Position numbers and translations under genes: made by a program. From positions 1 through 37,935 of the forward strand of contig JAHDXT010000038.1 of the NCBI GenBank assembly GCA_023384095.1: a stretch of 37,935 nucleotides of DNA. The letters are read 5' to 3'. Origin of the DNA: Hyphomicrobiaceae bacterium (GTDB taxonomy: Bacteria > Pseudomonadota > Alphaproteobacteria > Rhizobiales > Hyphomicrobiaceae). This document shows, one piece after another, positions 18,261 to 27,846 of this stretch. Position 1 is the stretch's first letter, and each line of letters starts with the position of its first letter. The notes under the pieces were generated by a model. That model was given only the letters and a program-made list of their open reading frames with translations. It was not told the origin of the DNA and did no database searches.

Positions 18261-18300
18261 AGAATTGGCGTAGAACACGTCGATTCAAGTCGTGCACACC

Positions 18301-19875
18301 CTAGCCGAAGGGGCCGCCGTTGCCGCGGGCTCCCGCGCGCGCTCCCCTGGCGGTGCGCACGGCCTCCTCGGCGGCCCGCACCAGCGCCTTGGCTTTGTTG
18401 ATGCACTCCTGCTGCTCGTTCTCGGGGATCGAGTCGTAGACGAGCCCCGCGCCCGCCTGGACGTGCATGACGCCATCCTTGACGATGGCGGTCCTGAGCA
18501 CGATGCAGGTGTCCATCTGACCGTCCGCCGAGAAGTAGCCGACGCAGCCGGCATAGGGTCCGCGCTTGTCCTTCTCGACCTCGTCGATGATCTCCATGGC
18601 GCGCACCTTGGGCGCGCCCGAGACGGTGCCGGCGGGGAAGCCCGCCATCAGGGCGTCGATGGCGTCCTTGCCGGGGTCGAGCCGGCCGATCACGTTGGAG
18701 ACGATGTGCATGACGTGGCTGTAGCGCTCGATGACGAAGCGCTCGGTGACCTCGACCGAGCCGATCTCCGCGACGCGGCCGACGTCGTTGCGGCCGAGAT
18801 CGAGCAGCATCAGGTGCTCGGCGCGCTCCTTGGGGTCGGCGAGCAGCGCTTCCGCCAGCGCCTGGTCCTCGGCCGCCGTCGCCCCGCGCCTCGCGGTGCC
18901 GGCGATGGGTCGGATCGTCACCTCGCCGCGGCGCATGCGCACCAGGATCTCCGGGCTCGAGCCGACGAGCTGGAAGCCGCCGAAGTCGAGGTGGAACAGG
19001 AACGGCGACGGGTTGGTGCGGCGCAGGGCCCGGTAGAGCGCGAACGGCGGCAGCGCGAAGGGTGTCGAGAAGCGCTGCGAGAGCACGACCTGGAACACGT
19101 CGCCGGCCGCGATGTACTCCTTCGCCTTGCCGACCATGGCCATGAACTCGGCCGCCGTCGTATTCGAGACCGGGTCGGGCAGCTCCTGCGCCGGCGGCGC
19201 GGCGGCGGCCGGGCGCGGCAGCGGGGTGTCGAGCGCGGCGGCGACGCCGGCCAGCCTGTCCCGGGCGCCACGATAGGCTTCGCGGGCGCCGACGCCCTCG
19301 GCGGGCCGCACCGGCGTCACCAGCGTCATCTCGTCCTTCACCGCGTCGAATATGACCATCAGCGTCGGGCGCATCAGGATGGCATCGGGGACGCCGAGGA
19401 CGTCGGGGCGCGGGTCGGGCAGACGCTCGATCAGCCGCACGGTGTCGTAGCCCATGTAGCCGAACACGCCGGCCGCCATCGGCGGCAGATCCTCCGGCAG
19501 CACGATCGCCGAGCGGGCGAGCAGCGCGCGCAGGGCAGCGAGCGTCGCCAGCGGCTCGCGCGCGAAGCCATCGGGGCGCGGGCCCGGGTCGAGGTTGACC
19601 TCGGCCGTCTCGCCGAAGGCTCGCCACACGAGATCCGGCTCCAGGCCGATGATGGAATAACGGCCACGGACCGCGCCGCCTTCGACCGATTCCAGAAGAA
19701 AGCTCATCGACGAGCCGCGGCGGGCGCCGGTGAGCTTCAGATAGGCCGAGACGGGCGTCTCGAGGTCCGCCACCAGCCTGGCGGAGACGACCTGCGCCTC
19801 GCCTCTTTCGTACCGCTCTGCGAAGGCCTCGAGGCGCGGCGACACGTCGAGGTCGGCCGTAGCAGGCGTGCTCAC
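18301..19875 (-). CDS. trpE: Anthranilate synthase component I TrpE
   Basis: TrpE forms anthranilate from chorismate and ammonia supplied by TrpG. The 524-residue product has an N-terminal regulatory domain with the LLESVEGG motif (60-67) that in characterised TrpE proteins takes part in feedback binding of tryptophan, and a C-terminal chorismate-binding domain: IAAGDVFQVVLSQRF, GSSPEILVR, RPIAGTARRG, HLMLLDLGRNDVGRVA, ERYSHVMHIVSNV, FPAGTVSGAPKVRAMEII and DTCIVLRT. It is a stand-alone TrpE, not the TrpEG fusion known from Rhizobium. The start is GTG at 19875, with GAGGGA 7 nt upstream; it lies 12 bp after ppiD, so I see no room for a trp leader or attenuator. Confidence 0.96.
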   Translation of the reverse strand: MSTPATADLDVSPRLEAFAERYERGEAQVVSARLVADLETPVSAYLKLTGARRGSSMSFLLESVEGGAVRGRYSIIGLEPDLVWRAFGETAEVNLDPGPRPDGFAREPLATLAALRALLARSAIVLPEDLPPMAAGVFGYMGYDTVRLIERLPDPRPDVLGVPDAILMRPTLMVIFDAVKDEMTLVTPVRPAEGVGAREAYRGARDRLAGVAAALDTPLPRPAAAAPPAQELPDPVSNTTAAEFMAMVGKAKEYIAAGDVFQVVLSQRFSTPFALPPFALYRALRRTNPSPFLFHLDFGGFQLVGSSPEILVRMRRGEVTIRPIAGTARRGATAAEDQALAEALLADPKERAEHLMLLDLGRNDVGRVAEIGSVEVTERFVIERYSHVMHIVSNVIGRLDPGKDAIDALMAGFPAGTVSGAPKVRAMEIIDEVEKDKRGPYAGCVGYFSADGQMDTCIVLRTAIVKDGVMHVQAGAGLVYDSIPENEQQECINKAKALVRAAEEAVRTARGARAGARGNGGPFG

Positions 19876-19887
19876 CGCGCGATCCCT

Positions 19888-21789
19888 CTATTGCTGCTGC
19901 TGCTGATCGGCGCCCACGGCGCGCCGGTAGGCGGCCTCGTTGATGCTGACGCCGATACGCTCCTGTAGCGCCGCGAGGTATCCGGCGACGACATCGCTCT
20001 CGATCTGGCGGCCGACGTCGGTGCGCAGCCGCTCGCGCTCCGCGGCGGTCGGCGCCGGCGCGGGGGTCGCCTCGGTCACTTTGAATACGATCCGCGAGGC
20101 GCCGTCGCGCGTCTCGGCCGAGGCGGCGCCGCCCTGTGGCGTGATGAACGCCTGGCCCACCGCGCTGTCGGGCAGGCCCGGCGAGCCGCCGATCCGCTTG
20201 ATGTCGCGTGCCGTCTCGACCTTGCCTCCGGTCTCCTTCGCCAGCGCCTCCATGCTCTCGCCCTGGCTCGCGCGCTCGGCCAGCTTCGCCCCGAGATCGG
20301 ACAGGACCTGCCGCGTCTCCTGCTCGCGCCAGAGCCGGGCGACGTCGGTGCGCGCCTCCTCGAACGTGCGCTGCCTCGCCTCGGTGACCGCGATGACGTC
20401 GACCCAGCCATAGCCGCCGTCCGCCAGCTCGATCGAATCGCTCTCGGTATCGACCCGGCCCTGGAACGCGGCATTCAGGATGCGCTGCAGGTCCGGCCCT
20501 TCGATGGCCGGCGTGCCGTCCGGAGCCTTCCCGGTCCGGTCCGTCGCCGCGATCTCGGCGAAAGGCAGCTTGAGCTCGGCAGCAATCTCCTTCAGCGGCT
20601 TGCCGGCGGCCCGTCCGTCGTCGACCTCGTCGTGCAGCCGCTGCAGCTCCGGGCCGGCGTTCTCCTGAGCCAGCCGGTCGCGCACCTGGCCCCTGACCTC
20701 GTCGAGGGTGCGCTGCTTGCCGGGCTGGATCTCCGTCACCTTCACCAGCACGGGCGCAAAGCGACCTTCGACCACGCCCGAAACGGCGCCGCTCCCGAGC
20801 CCGAAAGCGGCCTCGGCGACCGTCGGGTCGATCAACTCGCTTCGCGACAGCAAGCCGAGCGTGTAGTCGGACTCGCCGATCCCGGCCTCCTTTGCGATCT
20901 CCTCGAAACTGCGGCCCGCCGCGATGCCGGCAGCCGCCTTCTCGGCCTCGGCCCGGTCCCTGAACGCGAGCTGCAGGACGCGGCGGCGCTCAGGCAGCTC
21001 ATAGCGCGCCTTGTCGTGCTCGTAGGCCGCCGCGATCTCCTCGTCGGAAACCGGCACGCGCTTCTTCACCTCCTCGATGGTGAGCCCGACGACCGCCAGC
21101 TTGCGGTACTCGGGCGTCATGAAGCGCTGCTTGTTGGCCTCGTAGGTCTCCTCGAGCTTGGCCGGATCGGGGTCCTGCAGCGTCACGGCGACAGCGGGAT
21201 CGATCGTGAAATGCTCGACGGCGCGCGTCTCGTTGCGATAGGCGTGCAGCGCGTCGAGCAGGGTCGAGGGCACGAAGGCACCCGAGGTGAGGGCGTCCGT
21301 GAGCTGGCCGCGAACCTCCTCCTTGCGGCGCAACGCGATCAGGCCGTGCTCGTTGACGCCGAGCTCGCGCGCCACGCTCTCGAGGGCGATGCGGTTGAAA
21401 GTGCCGTCGGGATTCTGGAACGCCGGGTCCTTGCGGATCGAATCCGCGATGGCCTCGTCGGAGATGCCCAGCCGCATGTCCTCGGCGTGCGCCTCGATGG
21501 CGGCAGAGCCGATCAGCCGCGCCAGCACCCGGGAATCGAGGCCCCAGGCGCGCGCCTGCTCGAGCGTCGGCCGCCGCCCGATCTGGCGAGCCAGGATTTC
21601 GAGCTCTGTCTGCAGCGCGCGCTGGAACTCGGCCGTCGAGATCTCGCGCTTGCCGACGCGCGCCAGCGCGCCCTCATTGTAGCCGGTGAACACGTCGGCG
21701 ACGCCCCACACGGCGAAGCTGAGGATCAGGAGACCCAGAAAGATCTTGGCCACCCAGCCGGTGGCGCCTCGGCGCAGTGAATCCAGCAT
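19888..21789 (-). CDS. ppiD: PpiD-type periplasmic folding chaperone (SurA N-domain/parvulin)
   Basis: Inner-membrane-anchored periplasmic chaperone of the PpiD family. The 633-residue product begins MLDSLRRGATGWVAKIFLGLLILSFAVWG, a short cytoplasmic tail and one membrane helix (about 12-33), followed by a SurA-N-like helical domain (about 40-230, EISTAEFQRALQTE...), a parvulin-type domain (about 240-370, with RRVLQLAFRD and GRSFEEIAKEAG and GLLSRSEL) and a second, divergent C-terminal domain. It ends in a run of five glutamines. Peptidyl-prolyl isomerase activity is often weak or absent in this family. I chose the ATG at 21789, which gives the standard PpiD N-terminus; the frame runs 90 codons further without similarity. 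Upstream of trpE by 12 bp, so they are probably co-transcribed. Confidence 0.9.
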   Translation of the reverse strand: MLDSLRRGATGWVAKIFLGLLILSFAVWGVADVFTGYNEGALARVGKREISTAEFQRALQTELEILARQIGRRPTLEQARAWGLDSRVLARLIGSAAIEAHAEDMRLGISDEAIADSIRKDPAFQNPDGTFNRIALESVARELGVNEHGLIALRRKEEVRGQLTDALTSGAFVPSTLLDALHAYRNETRAVEHFTIDPAVAVTLQDPDPAKLEETYEANKQRFMTPEYRKLAVVGLTIEEVKKRVPVSDEEIAAAYEHDKARYELPERRRVLQLAFRDRAEAEKAAAGIAAGRSFEEIAKEAGIGESDYTLGLLSRSELIDPTVAEAAFGLGSGAVSGVVEGRFAPVLVKVTEIQPGKQRTLDEVRGQVRDRLAQENAGPELQRLHDEVDDGRAAGKPLKEIAAELKLPFAEIAATDRTGKAPDGTPAIEGPDLQRILNAAFQGRVDTESDSIELADGGYGWVDVIAVTEARQRTFEEARTDVARLWREQETRQVLSDLGAKLAERASQGESMEALAKETGGKVETARDIKRIGGSPGLPDSAVGQAFITPQGGAASAETRDGASRIVFKVTEATPAPAPTAAERERLRTDVGRQIESDVVAGYLAALQERIGVSINEAAYRRAVGADQQQQQ

Positions 21790-21993
21790 CTGTTCAGATG
21801 TATCCTTGCACTGGTGCGTGGCTAGCGTTCGGCAGCCGCGAATGGAATACGGCGCACTGACGCGACCACGACCCGGATCGAGCTCGATGTGATAAGAAGC
21901 CCAGCCCGGCCTTGAATGCAAGGCGGGATCGCTCGTACATAGCGACGCGCGGGCGTCGAGCCTACGCGTCGAAGGGACCGCATCGGAGCCGAC
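21790..21993. other. Divergent intergenic region between ppiD and tpiA
   Basis: Promoters for both ppiD (-) and tpiA (+) should lie in this 204-bp gap. On the + strand TTGAAT (21912-21917) and TACATA (21936-21941), 18 bp apart, are a weak candidate pair; the -35 lies inside a 6-bp hairpin (GCCTTG/CAAGGC, 21909-21924). A 12-bp palindrome, ATCGAGCTCGAT, is at 21877-21888. None of these is strong enough to assign with confidence. Confidence 0.3.
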
Positions 21994-22776
21994 ATGACCT
22001 CCAGCAGGACCGATCCCGCGCCGATCCGGCCGCTCGTGGCGGGCAACTGGAAGATGCACGGGCTCAAGGCGCAGCTCGCCGAGGCGGCAACCCTGCGGGC
22101 CGCGCTAGAGGGCGCGCTGGTGCCGCACGGCATCGACGTGATGATCTGCCCGCCCGCCACGCTGATTATGGAGCTGGCCAGGCTTGCGGCGGGCACGCGG
22201 CTCGCCGTCGGCGCTCAGGACTGCCACTGGCTGCCCGCCGGCGCCCACACCGGCGACATCTCGGCCGAGATGCTGCACGACGCCGGCGCCAGCGCGGTGA
22301 TCGTCGGCCACTCGGAGCGGCGGGCGGGGTACGGCGAGCTCGACCACATCGTCAAGGCCAAGGCGGAGGCGGCGCTCCGGGCCGGGCTCGCGGCCATCGT
22401 CTGCATCGGCGAGACGGCGGGGCAGCGGCGGGCGGGGCTGACGCTCGACGTCGCCGCGCGCCAGCTCGCCGGATCGTTGCCCGAGGCTTCGACTGCGGCC
22501 GACACGATCATCGCCTACGAGCCCGTCTGGGCGATCGGCACCGGGCTGACGCCGACCACGGGGGAGGTGGCCGAGGTCCACGCCTTCATCAGAACGGCGC
22601 TGATCGACCAGCTCGGCGTCCAGGGGCGGGAGATGCGAATCCTCTACGGCGGCTCCGTGAAGCCGTCGAATGCCGCCGAGCTTTTGGCCGTGCCCAGCGT
22701 GAACGGCGCGCTGGTGGGCGGCGCCAGCCTCAAGGCGGTCGATCTCATGGGCATCATCGCCGCCTGCAAGGTTTGA
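21994..22776 (+). CDS. tpiA: Triosephosphate isomerase TpiA
   Basis: Interconverts dihydroxyacetone phosphate and glyceraldehyde 3-phosphate in glycolysis and gluconeogenesis. The 260-residue TIM barrel carries all catalytic residues: Asn18 and Lys20 in AGNWKMH, His106 in VIVGHSERR, and Glu176 in [11 protein letters not shown], plus the phosphate-binding [12 protein letters not shown] and [10 protein letters not shown]. The length is normal. The ATG at 21994 has GGAG six nt upstream. It is divergent from ppiD and starts the + strand run tpiA - small exported protein - secG - pyrG, an order common in Rhizobiales. Confidence 0.97.
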   Translation: MTSSRTDPAPIRPLVAGNWKMHGLKAQLAEAATLRAALEGALVPHGIDVMICPPATLIMELARLAAGTRLAVGAQDCHWLPAGAHTGDISAEMLHDAGASAVIVGHSERRAGYGELDHIVKAKAEAALRAGLAAIVCIGETAGQRRAGLTLDVAARQLAGSLPEASTAADTIIAYEPVWAIGTGLTPTTGEVAEVHAFIRTALIDQLGVQGREMRILYGGSVKPSNAAELLAVPSVNGALVGGASLKAVDLMGIIAACKV

Positions 22777-22828
22777 GAGGGGCTATGCGAGCCACGAGAA
22801 CTGGGCGCGAAGCAGGCGGTGCTGTGAG

Positions 22829-23335
22829 ATGCGGTTGAGCTGTTCCGGACTTTCCATCTTCCCGGCGCTGCTGGCCGGGTGCGCCATGCTGCTGGCGGGC
22901 GGGAGCGCGGGCGCGACGCCCCTCGACGAGCCGGCCTGCGCCGCGCTCGAGGACGAGCAGTCGAAGCTCGTGCTGGCCGGCGTCAAGTCGAGCATGGAGC
23001 GCGGGCCGGAGTGGGCCAGGGCCAATCTGCCGGCGGCCAGGCTGAAGGAAATCGAGCGGCTGATCCAGGTCGAGGAGCAGATCGCGTTCCGCTGCCCGCA
23101 GCCGAAGCCCGTAAGGGAAGCGCGCGAGCCCGCGGGAGGGAACGGCGCCGCGTCGGAGAAAGGGGCGGCCGCGGAGGGCGCCAAGGGCAAGGCGCCGCCC
23201 AAGCCGCCGTCCAGCGCCGGATCGGCTAGCCCCGCGCCGGGGCAGAAGCCGAAGGCCAAGGCAAAGGCCAAGCCCGAAGATGCCTACGTGCCGCCGCCAA
23301 AGGCGAAGCCCCGGCCCGAGCCGACGGCGCAATGA
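22829..23335 (+). CDS. Small exported Ala/Lys/Pro-rich hypothetical protein
   Basis: I do not recognise a named family. The 168-residue product begins with a signal sequence: a hydrophobic segment with LLAGC at 14-18 that could be a lipobox (Cys18), or alternatively a signal peptidase I site after AGA (about residue 29). The mature N-terminal part (about 30-95) is helical with two cysteines (in DEPACAALED and AFRCPQP) that may form a disulfide. The remainder (about 96-168) is low-complexity, rich in Ala, Lys, Pro and Gly, as in periplasm- or wall-spanning linkers. It sits 52 bp after tpiA and 123 bp before secG; a protein of this kind at this place is seen in related genomes as far as I recall. 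Confidence 0.7.
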   Translation: MRLSCSGLSIFPALLAGCAMLLAGGSAGATPLDEPACAALEDEQSKLVLAGVKSSMERGPEWARANLPAARLKEIERLIQVEEQIAFRCPQPKPVREAREPAGGNGAASEKGAAAEGAKGKAPPKPPSSAGSASPAPGQKPKAKAKAKPEDAYVPPPKAKPRPEPTAQ

Positions 23336-23458
23336 CGGGCGGCGGTCGCGGGCATTGCGCCGCGGCGTGCCGCGGCGGCGCAGGGCTGGCGGCGCCGGGT
23401 GCATTGGTGTAGAAGCCGCTGATCTCCGAGTTCATCGCCTCGCCGGAAGCGAACCGAA

Positions 23459-23839
23459 ATGGTCACCGTCATCCTCCTCATTCACATCATGGTCGCCGCC
23501 GCGCTGGTCGCGGTGGTGCTGCTGCAGCGCTCGGAAGGCGGCGCGCTCGGCATCGGCGGAGGCGGGGGCGCCGGCGGCTTCCTGACCGGGCGGGGCACCG
23601 CCAACCTCCTGACCCGGGTGACGGCGGGGCTGGCGGCGGCTTTCTTCGTGACGAGCACGATCCTGTCGCTGATGGCGCAGCGCGGCGTGGCGCCGGCGTC
23701 CGTCTTCGACGAGCCCGCGGGCCAGCGGCCGGCGTCCGAGGGCCCTGCCACGCCGGGGAAGGACGGCGGCACGCCGCGCGGCGGCATTCTCGACCGCCTG
23801 CAGCCCCCTGGCACGCCAACCGTCCCGCAAACCCGCTGA
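23459..23839 (+). CDS. secG: Protein translocase subunit SecG
   Basis: SecG is the small, non-essential subunit of the SecYEG channel in the inner membrane. The 126-residue product shows the two membrane helices of the family (about 3-22 and 52-73), separated by the conserved loop VLLQRSEGGALG followed by a glycine run and FLTGRGTANLLTRVTAGLAAAFFVTS. The C-terminal tail (about 80-126) is Pro/Gly-rich and longer than in E. coli SecG, as is usual in alphaproteobacteria. It lies between tpiA and pyrG, its usual place in Rhizobiales. Confidence 0.95.
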   Translation: MVTVILLIHIMVAAALVAVVLLQRSEGGALGIGGGGGAGGFLTGRGTANLLTRVTAGLAAAFFVTSTILSLMAQRGVAPASVFDEPAGQRPASEGPATPGKDGGTPRGGILDRLQPPGTPTVPQTR

Positions 23840-25704
<1,865 letters not shown>

Positions 25705-26116
25705 CAGCGGGTGCCCGGCGATCCGGCGGCTCAGCCGTTCAGCGCGCCGTTGCAAATTAACCACATTCAGTCCACGACTTGATGCGCGGGCCAGGCGGAG
25801 CGCTTGCGCGCGAATCGATTGTAGCGCTAACTCCTAAAACCTGTGGAGAAGCTGTGGAAAAGAGTCGCCGCAGCGAACGCCGTGGTGGTCAAAGCGGGCT
25901 CCACAGGACTGAGCTTCGGGGGACAGACGGGCCGGCTGCCGGGGGGCGGCCGGTCCGGGGGCGGTAAAGGCCGGGCAAGCGCCAGGGGCGCAGCTCGGCC
26001 TTCGCGCGTATGGCACCCGTATCACTCGCGGTCCCTGCCGCCGATCGCGGGCTTTCAGTACGCTGCCGGTGGTGTAAGCTGCCCGCTGGCATCTCAATCT
26101 CAGCGGGAAAAAGCCA
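25705..26116. other. 412-bp gap between pyrG and the GFA gene
   Basis: I see no gene, tRNA or known structured RNA. The first 160 bp are locally AT-richer than anything nearby and hold three 9-mers close to the DnaA box (listed separately) and a GANTC methylation site (GAATC, 25812-25816). The middle (about 25920-25990) is very G-rich and can fold (GGCCGGCTGCC / GGGCGGCCGG). The end provides the ribosome binding site of the GFA gene. Confidence 0.5.
25757..25861. promoter_or_regulatory. Cluster of three DnaA-box-like 9-mers
   Basis: TTAACCACA (25757-25765, + strand), TGTGGAGAA (25842-25850) and TGTGGAAAA (25853-25861, both read as boxes on the - strand) each differ from the consensus TTATCCACA / TGTGGATAA at one position. 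The last two are spaced 11 bp apart, one helical turn. The stretch between is AT-rich for this genome. Whether DnaA binds here is unknown. Confidence 0.3.
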
Positions 26117-26560
26117 ATGCCCACGACACGCGGCCATTGCCTGTGCCGGGCGCTCGCCTACGAGTTCGACGGCGCGCCCAAGTGGGTGGCCCACTGCCAT
26201 TGCGAGAGCTGCCGGCGGGCGAACTCGGCCGCGGTCGCCACCTATCTGGGGGTCGCGCTGGAGCAGTTCCGCTATCTTCAGGGCGAGCCCGCCGCATATC
26301 AATCCTCTCCCGGCGTCTGGCGCTACTTCTGCCCGCGCTGCGGCTCGCCGATGGCCTATACCGCGGACCGGTTCCCAGGCGAGGTCCACCTGCACATCGG
26401 CACGCTGGCCGACCCGAGCCAGTTCACGCCGCGCGGCCACGTCTACGCCGCCGAGCAGCTCGCCTGGTTCGAGGTGGCCGACGACCTGCCTCGCTACGCC
26501 GAGCTGGGCGGCAAGGGTGTGGCGCCGCTGAGGCGCGGCGCGCGCGTGGCGGAGAGCTGA
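26117..26560 (+). CDS. GFA/CENP-V-family zinc-binding protein
   Basis: Small zinc protein of the GFA (glutathione-dependent formaldehyde-activating enzyme) family. The 147-residue product has the family zinc ligands: Cys8 and Cys10 in GHCLCRALAY, Cys27, Cys29 and Cys32 in HCHCESCRR, and Cys72 and Cys75 in YFCPRCGSPM. The length is normal. Despite the name, most members have no proven catalytic role, so no substrate is assigned. It stands alone between pyrG and kdsA; I see no partner gene for formaldehyde oxidation. Confidence 0.88.
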   Translation: MPTTRGHCLCRALAYEFDGAPKWVAHCHCESCRRANSAAVATYLGVALEQFRYLQGEPAAYQSSPGVWRYFCPRCGSPMAYTADRFPGEVHLHIGTLADPSQFTPRGHVYAAEQLAWFEVADDLPRYAELGGKGVAPLRRGARVAES

Positions 26561-26628
26561 CCGATGCCGCCGGCCTGCGGCGAGCCGGCCGTCGCGGCCG
26601 CCGGCTTGAGGCCTTATGAGCCAGTTCC

Positions 26629-27489
26629 ATGACCCAGACCGATTCGCCTGCCCCTGATCCCGCCGTCACGGTCGGCTCCGTGACCTTCGCCAACGACCGG
26701 CCGCTCGCCGTCTTCGCCGGCCCGTGCCAGATGGAAAGCCGCGCCCACGCGCTCGAGATGGCGGCGGCGCTCAAGGAGACCTGCGCCCGGCTCGGCGTCG
26801 GGCTCGTCTACAAGACGTCGTTCGACAAGGCGAACCGGACCAGCCTCGCCGGCCGGCGCGGCATGGGCCTCGCCGCGGCCCTGCCGGTGTTCGCCGAGAT
26901 CAGGGACAGCCTGGGGCTGCCTTGCGTCACCGACGTCCACGAGGCGGCCCAGTGCGCCCCTGTCGCCGAGGCGGTGGACGTGCTGCAGATCCCGGCCTTT
27001 CTGTGCCGGCAGACGGACCTGCTGGTCGCAGCGGCGATGACCGGTCGCGCCGTGAAGGTCAAGAAGGGCCAGTTCCTGGCGCCCTGGGACATGAAGAACG
27101 TCGTCGCCAAGATCACCGGCAGCGGCAACCGCCGCGTGCTGGTGACGGAGCGCGGCGTCAGCTTCGGCTACAACACGCTGGTGGTCGACATGCGTGCCTT
27201 GCCGATCCTGGCGGAGACCGGGGCGCCGGTGATCTTCGACGCCACGCACGCGGTGCAGCAGCCGGGCGGGCAGGGGACGGCGTCCGGCGGCGACCGGCGT
27301 TTCGTGCCGGTGCTGGCGCGGGCGGCCGTCGCGGCCGGCGTGGCGGGGCTCTTCATCGAGACGCACCAGGACCCGGACCGGGCGCCATCCGACGGGCCGA
27401 ACATGGTGCCGCTCGACCGGTTCGAGGCGCTGATGTCGGAGCTGGTCGAGATCGACCGGGTGACGAAGCGGCAGAGGAGCGCCGGCTAG
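26629..27489 (+). CDS. kdsA: 3-deoxy-8-phosphooctulonate synthase KdsA
   Basis: Condenses arabinose 5-phosphate with phosphoenolpyruvate to KDO-8-phosphate, precursor of the inner-core sugar of lipopolysaccharide. The 286-residue TIM barrel carries FAGPCQMES near the start, YKTSFDKANRTS, CVTDVHE, LQIPAFLCRQTDLL, KVKKGQFLAPWDMKN, and FDATHAVQQPGG with HQDPDRAPSDGPNM near the end. The cysteine in AGPCQMES is the metal ligand of the metal-dependent class (the E. coli type has Asn there), so this enzyme probably needs a divalent metal. It complements the lpx operon at the left end of the window. Confidence 0.96.
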   Translation: MTQTDSPAPDPAVTVGSVTFANDRPLAVFAGPCQMESRAHALEMAAALKETCARLGVGLVYKTSFDKANRTSLAGRRGMGLAAALPVFAEIRDSLGLPCVTDVHEAAQCAPVAEAVDVLQIPAFLCRQTDLLVAAAMTGRAVKVKKGQFLAPWDMKNVVAKITGSGNRRVLVTERGVSFGYNTLVVDMRALPILAETGAPVIFDATHAVQQPGGQGTASGGDRRFVPVLARAAVAAGVAGLFIETHQDPDRAPSDGPNMVPLDRFEALMSELVEIDRVTKRQRSAG

Positions 27490-27494
27490 GACTG

Positions 27495-27583
27495 CATCGG
27501 CGGGGCGCTCCGTCTCCTCGTGCTCTTGCTGCCCCGCGGCCTGCGCCGCTGCCATAGCCTCATCGGCGGGGCGCTCCATCTCC
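27495..27583. repeat. Direct repeat downstream of kdsA
   Basis: A 23-bp sequence beginning CATCGGCGGGGCGCTCC occurs at 27495-27517 and again at 27561-27583 with one difference, a period of 66 bp. The second copy runs directly into palindromic repeat copy C, so it may mark the edge of that element or a local duplication. Confidence 0.7.
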
Positions 27584-27760
27584 CCTCCCCCATGCGGGGA
27601 GGGGTCGGGGGTGGGGGTTCTTTTTGCGGTAAGGTTCGCGTCCATCGCTCCACATCACCCGCGCGCCAGCGCCGCCCTCGCCGTCAAAGGGGAGGGCTGG
27701 ATCAAGCGTCTCCCCTGCCCCTTGCGGGGAGGCTTGGGGGCTCTTGTGCCGGCATTGCTG
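27580..27760. repeat. Dispersed palindromic intergenic repeat, copy C (about 1.5 units)
   Basis: Between kdsA and the sugar kinase. Module 1 here is a perfect 9-bp hairpin, CCCCTCCCC/GGGGAGGGG with loop CATGC (27582-27604), followed by a G-rich tail and a T-rich TTCTTTTT (27618-27625), so it could terminate kdsA transcription. A degraded module 2 pairs GCCCTC (27674-27679) with GAGGGC (27692-27697). A second module 1 follows at 27711-27760 with the linker GCTCTTGTGCCGGCATT. Together with the direct repeat this fills nearly all of the 357-bp gap 27490-27846; no gene is visible there. Confidence 0.8.
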
Positions 27761-27846
27761 GGACAGCGTGCGCCCGAAACCACGGACGCCAGGGCTTGAC
27801 GCGTGACCCCCGCCCCCCAATAGCTGGCTGAACCGGGGGAACTGCC

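Noticed and set aside
18061-18300. Small proteins encoded in the gaps with Pro/Gly-rich sequence
   Set aside because: These open frames are translations of the palindromic repeats on both strands and recur at every copy.
19876-19890. trp leader peptide or attenuator before trpE
   Set aside because: Only 12 bp separate ppiD and trpE, with no Trp-codon-rich small frame or terminator pair.
19891-19905. Glutamine run at the PpiD C-terminus as a frameshift or expansion
   Set aside because: Five CAG codons at the end of an otherwise intact protein are within normal variation.
25920-26116. Structured RNA (RNase P, SRP or tmRNA) after pyrG
   Set aside because: None of the conserved core sequences of these RNAs is present; the folding potential comes from high GC.
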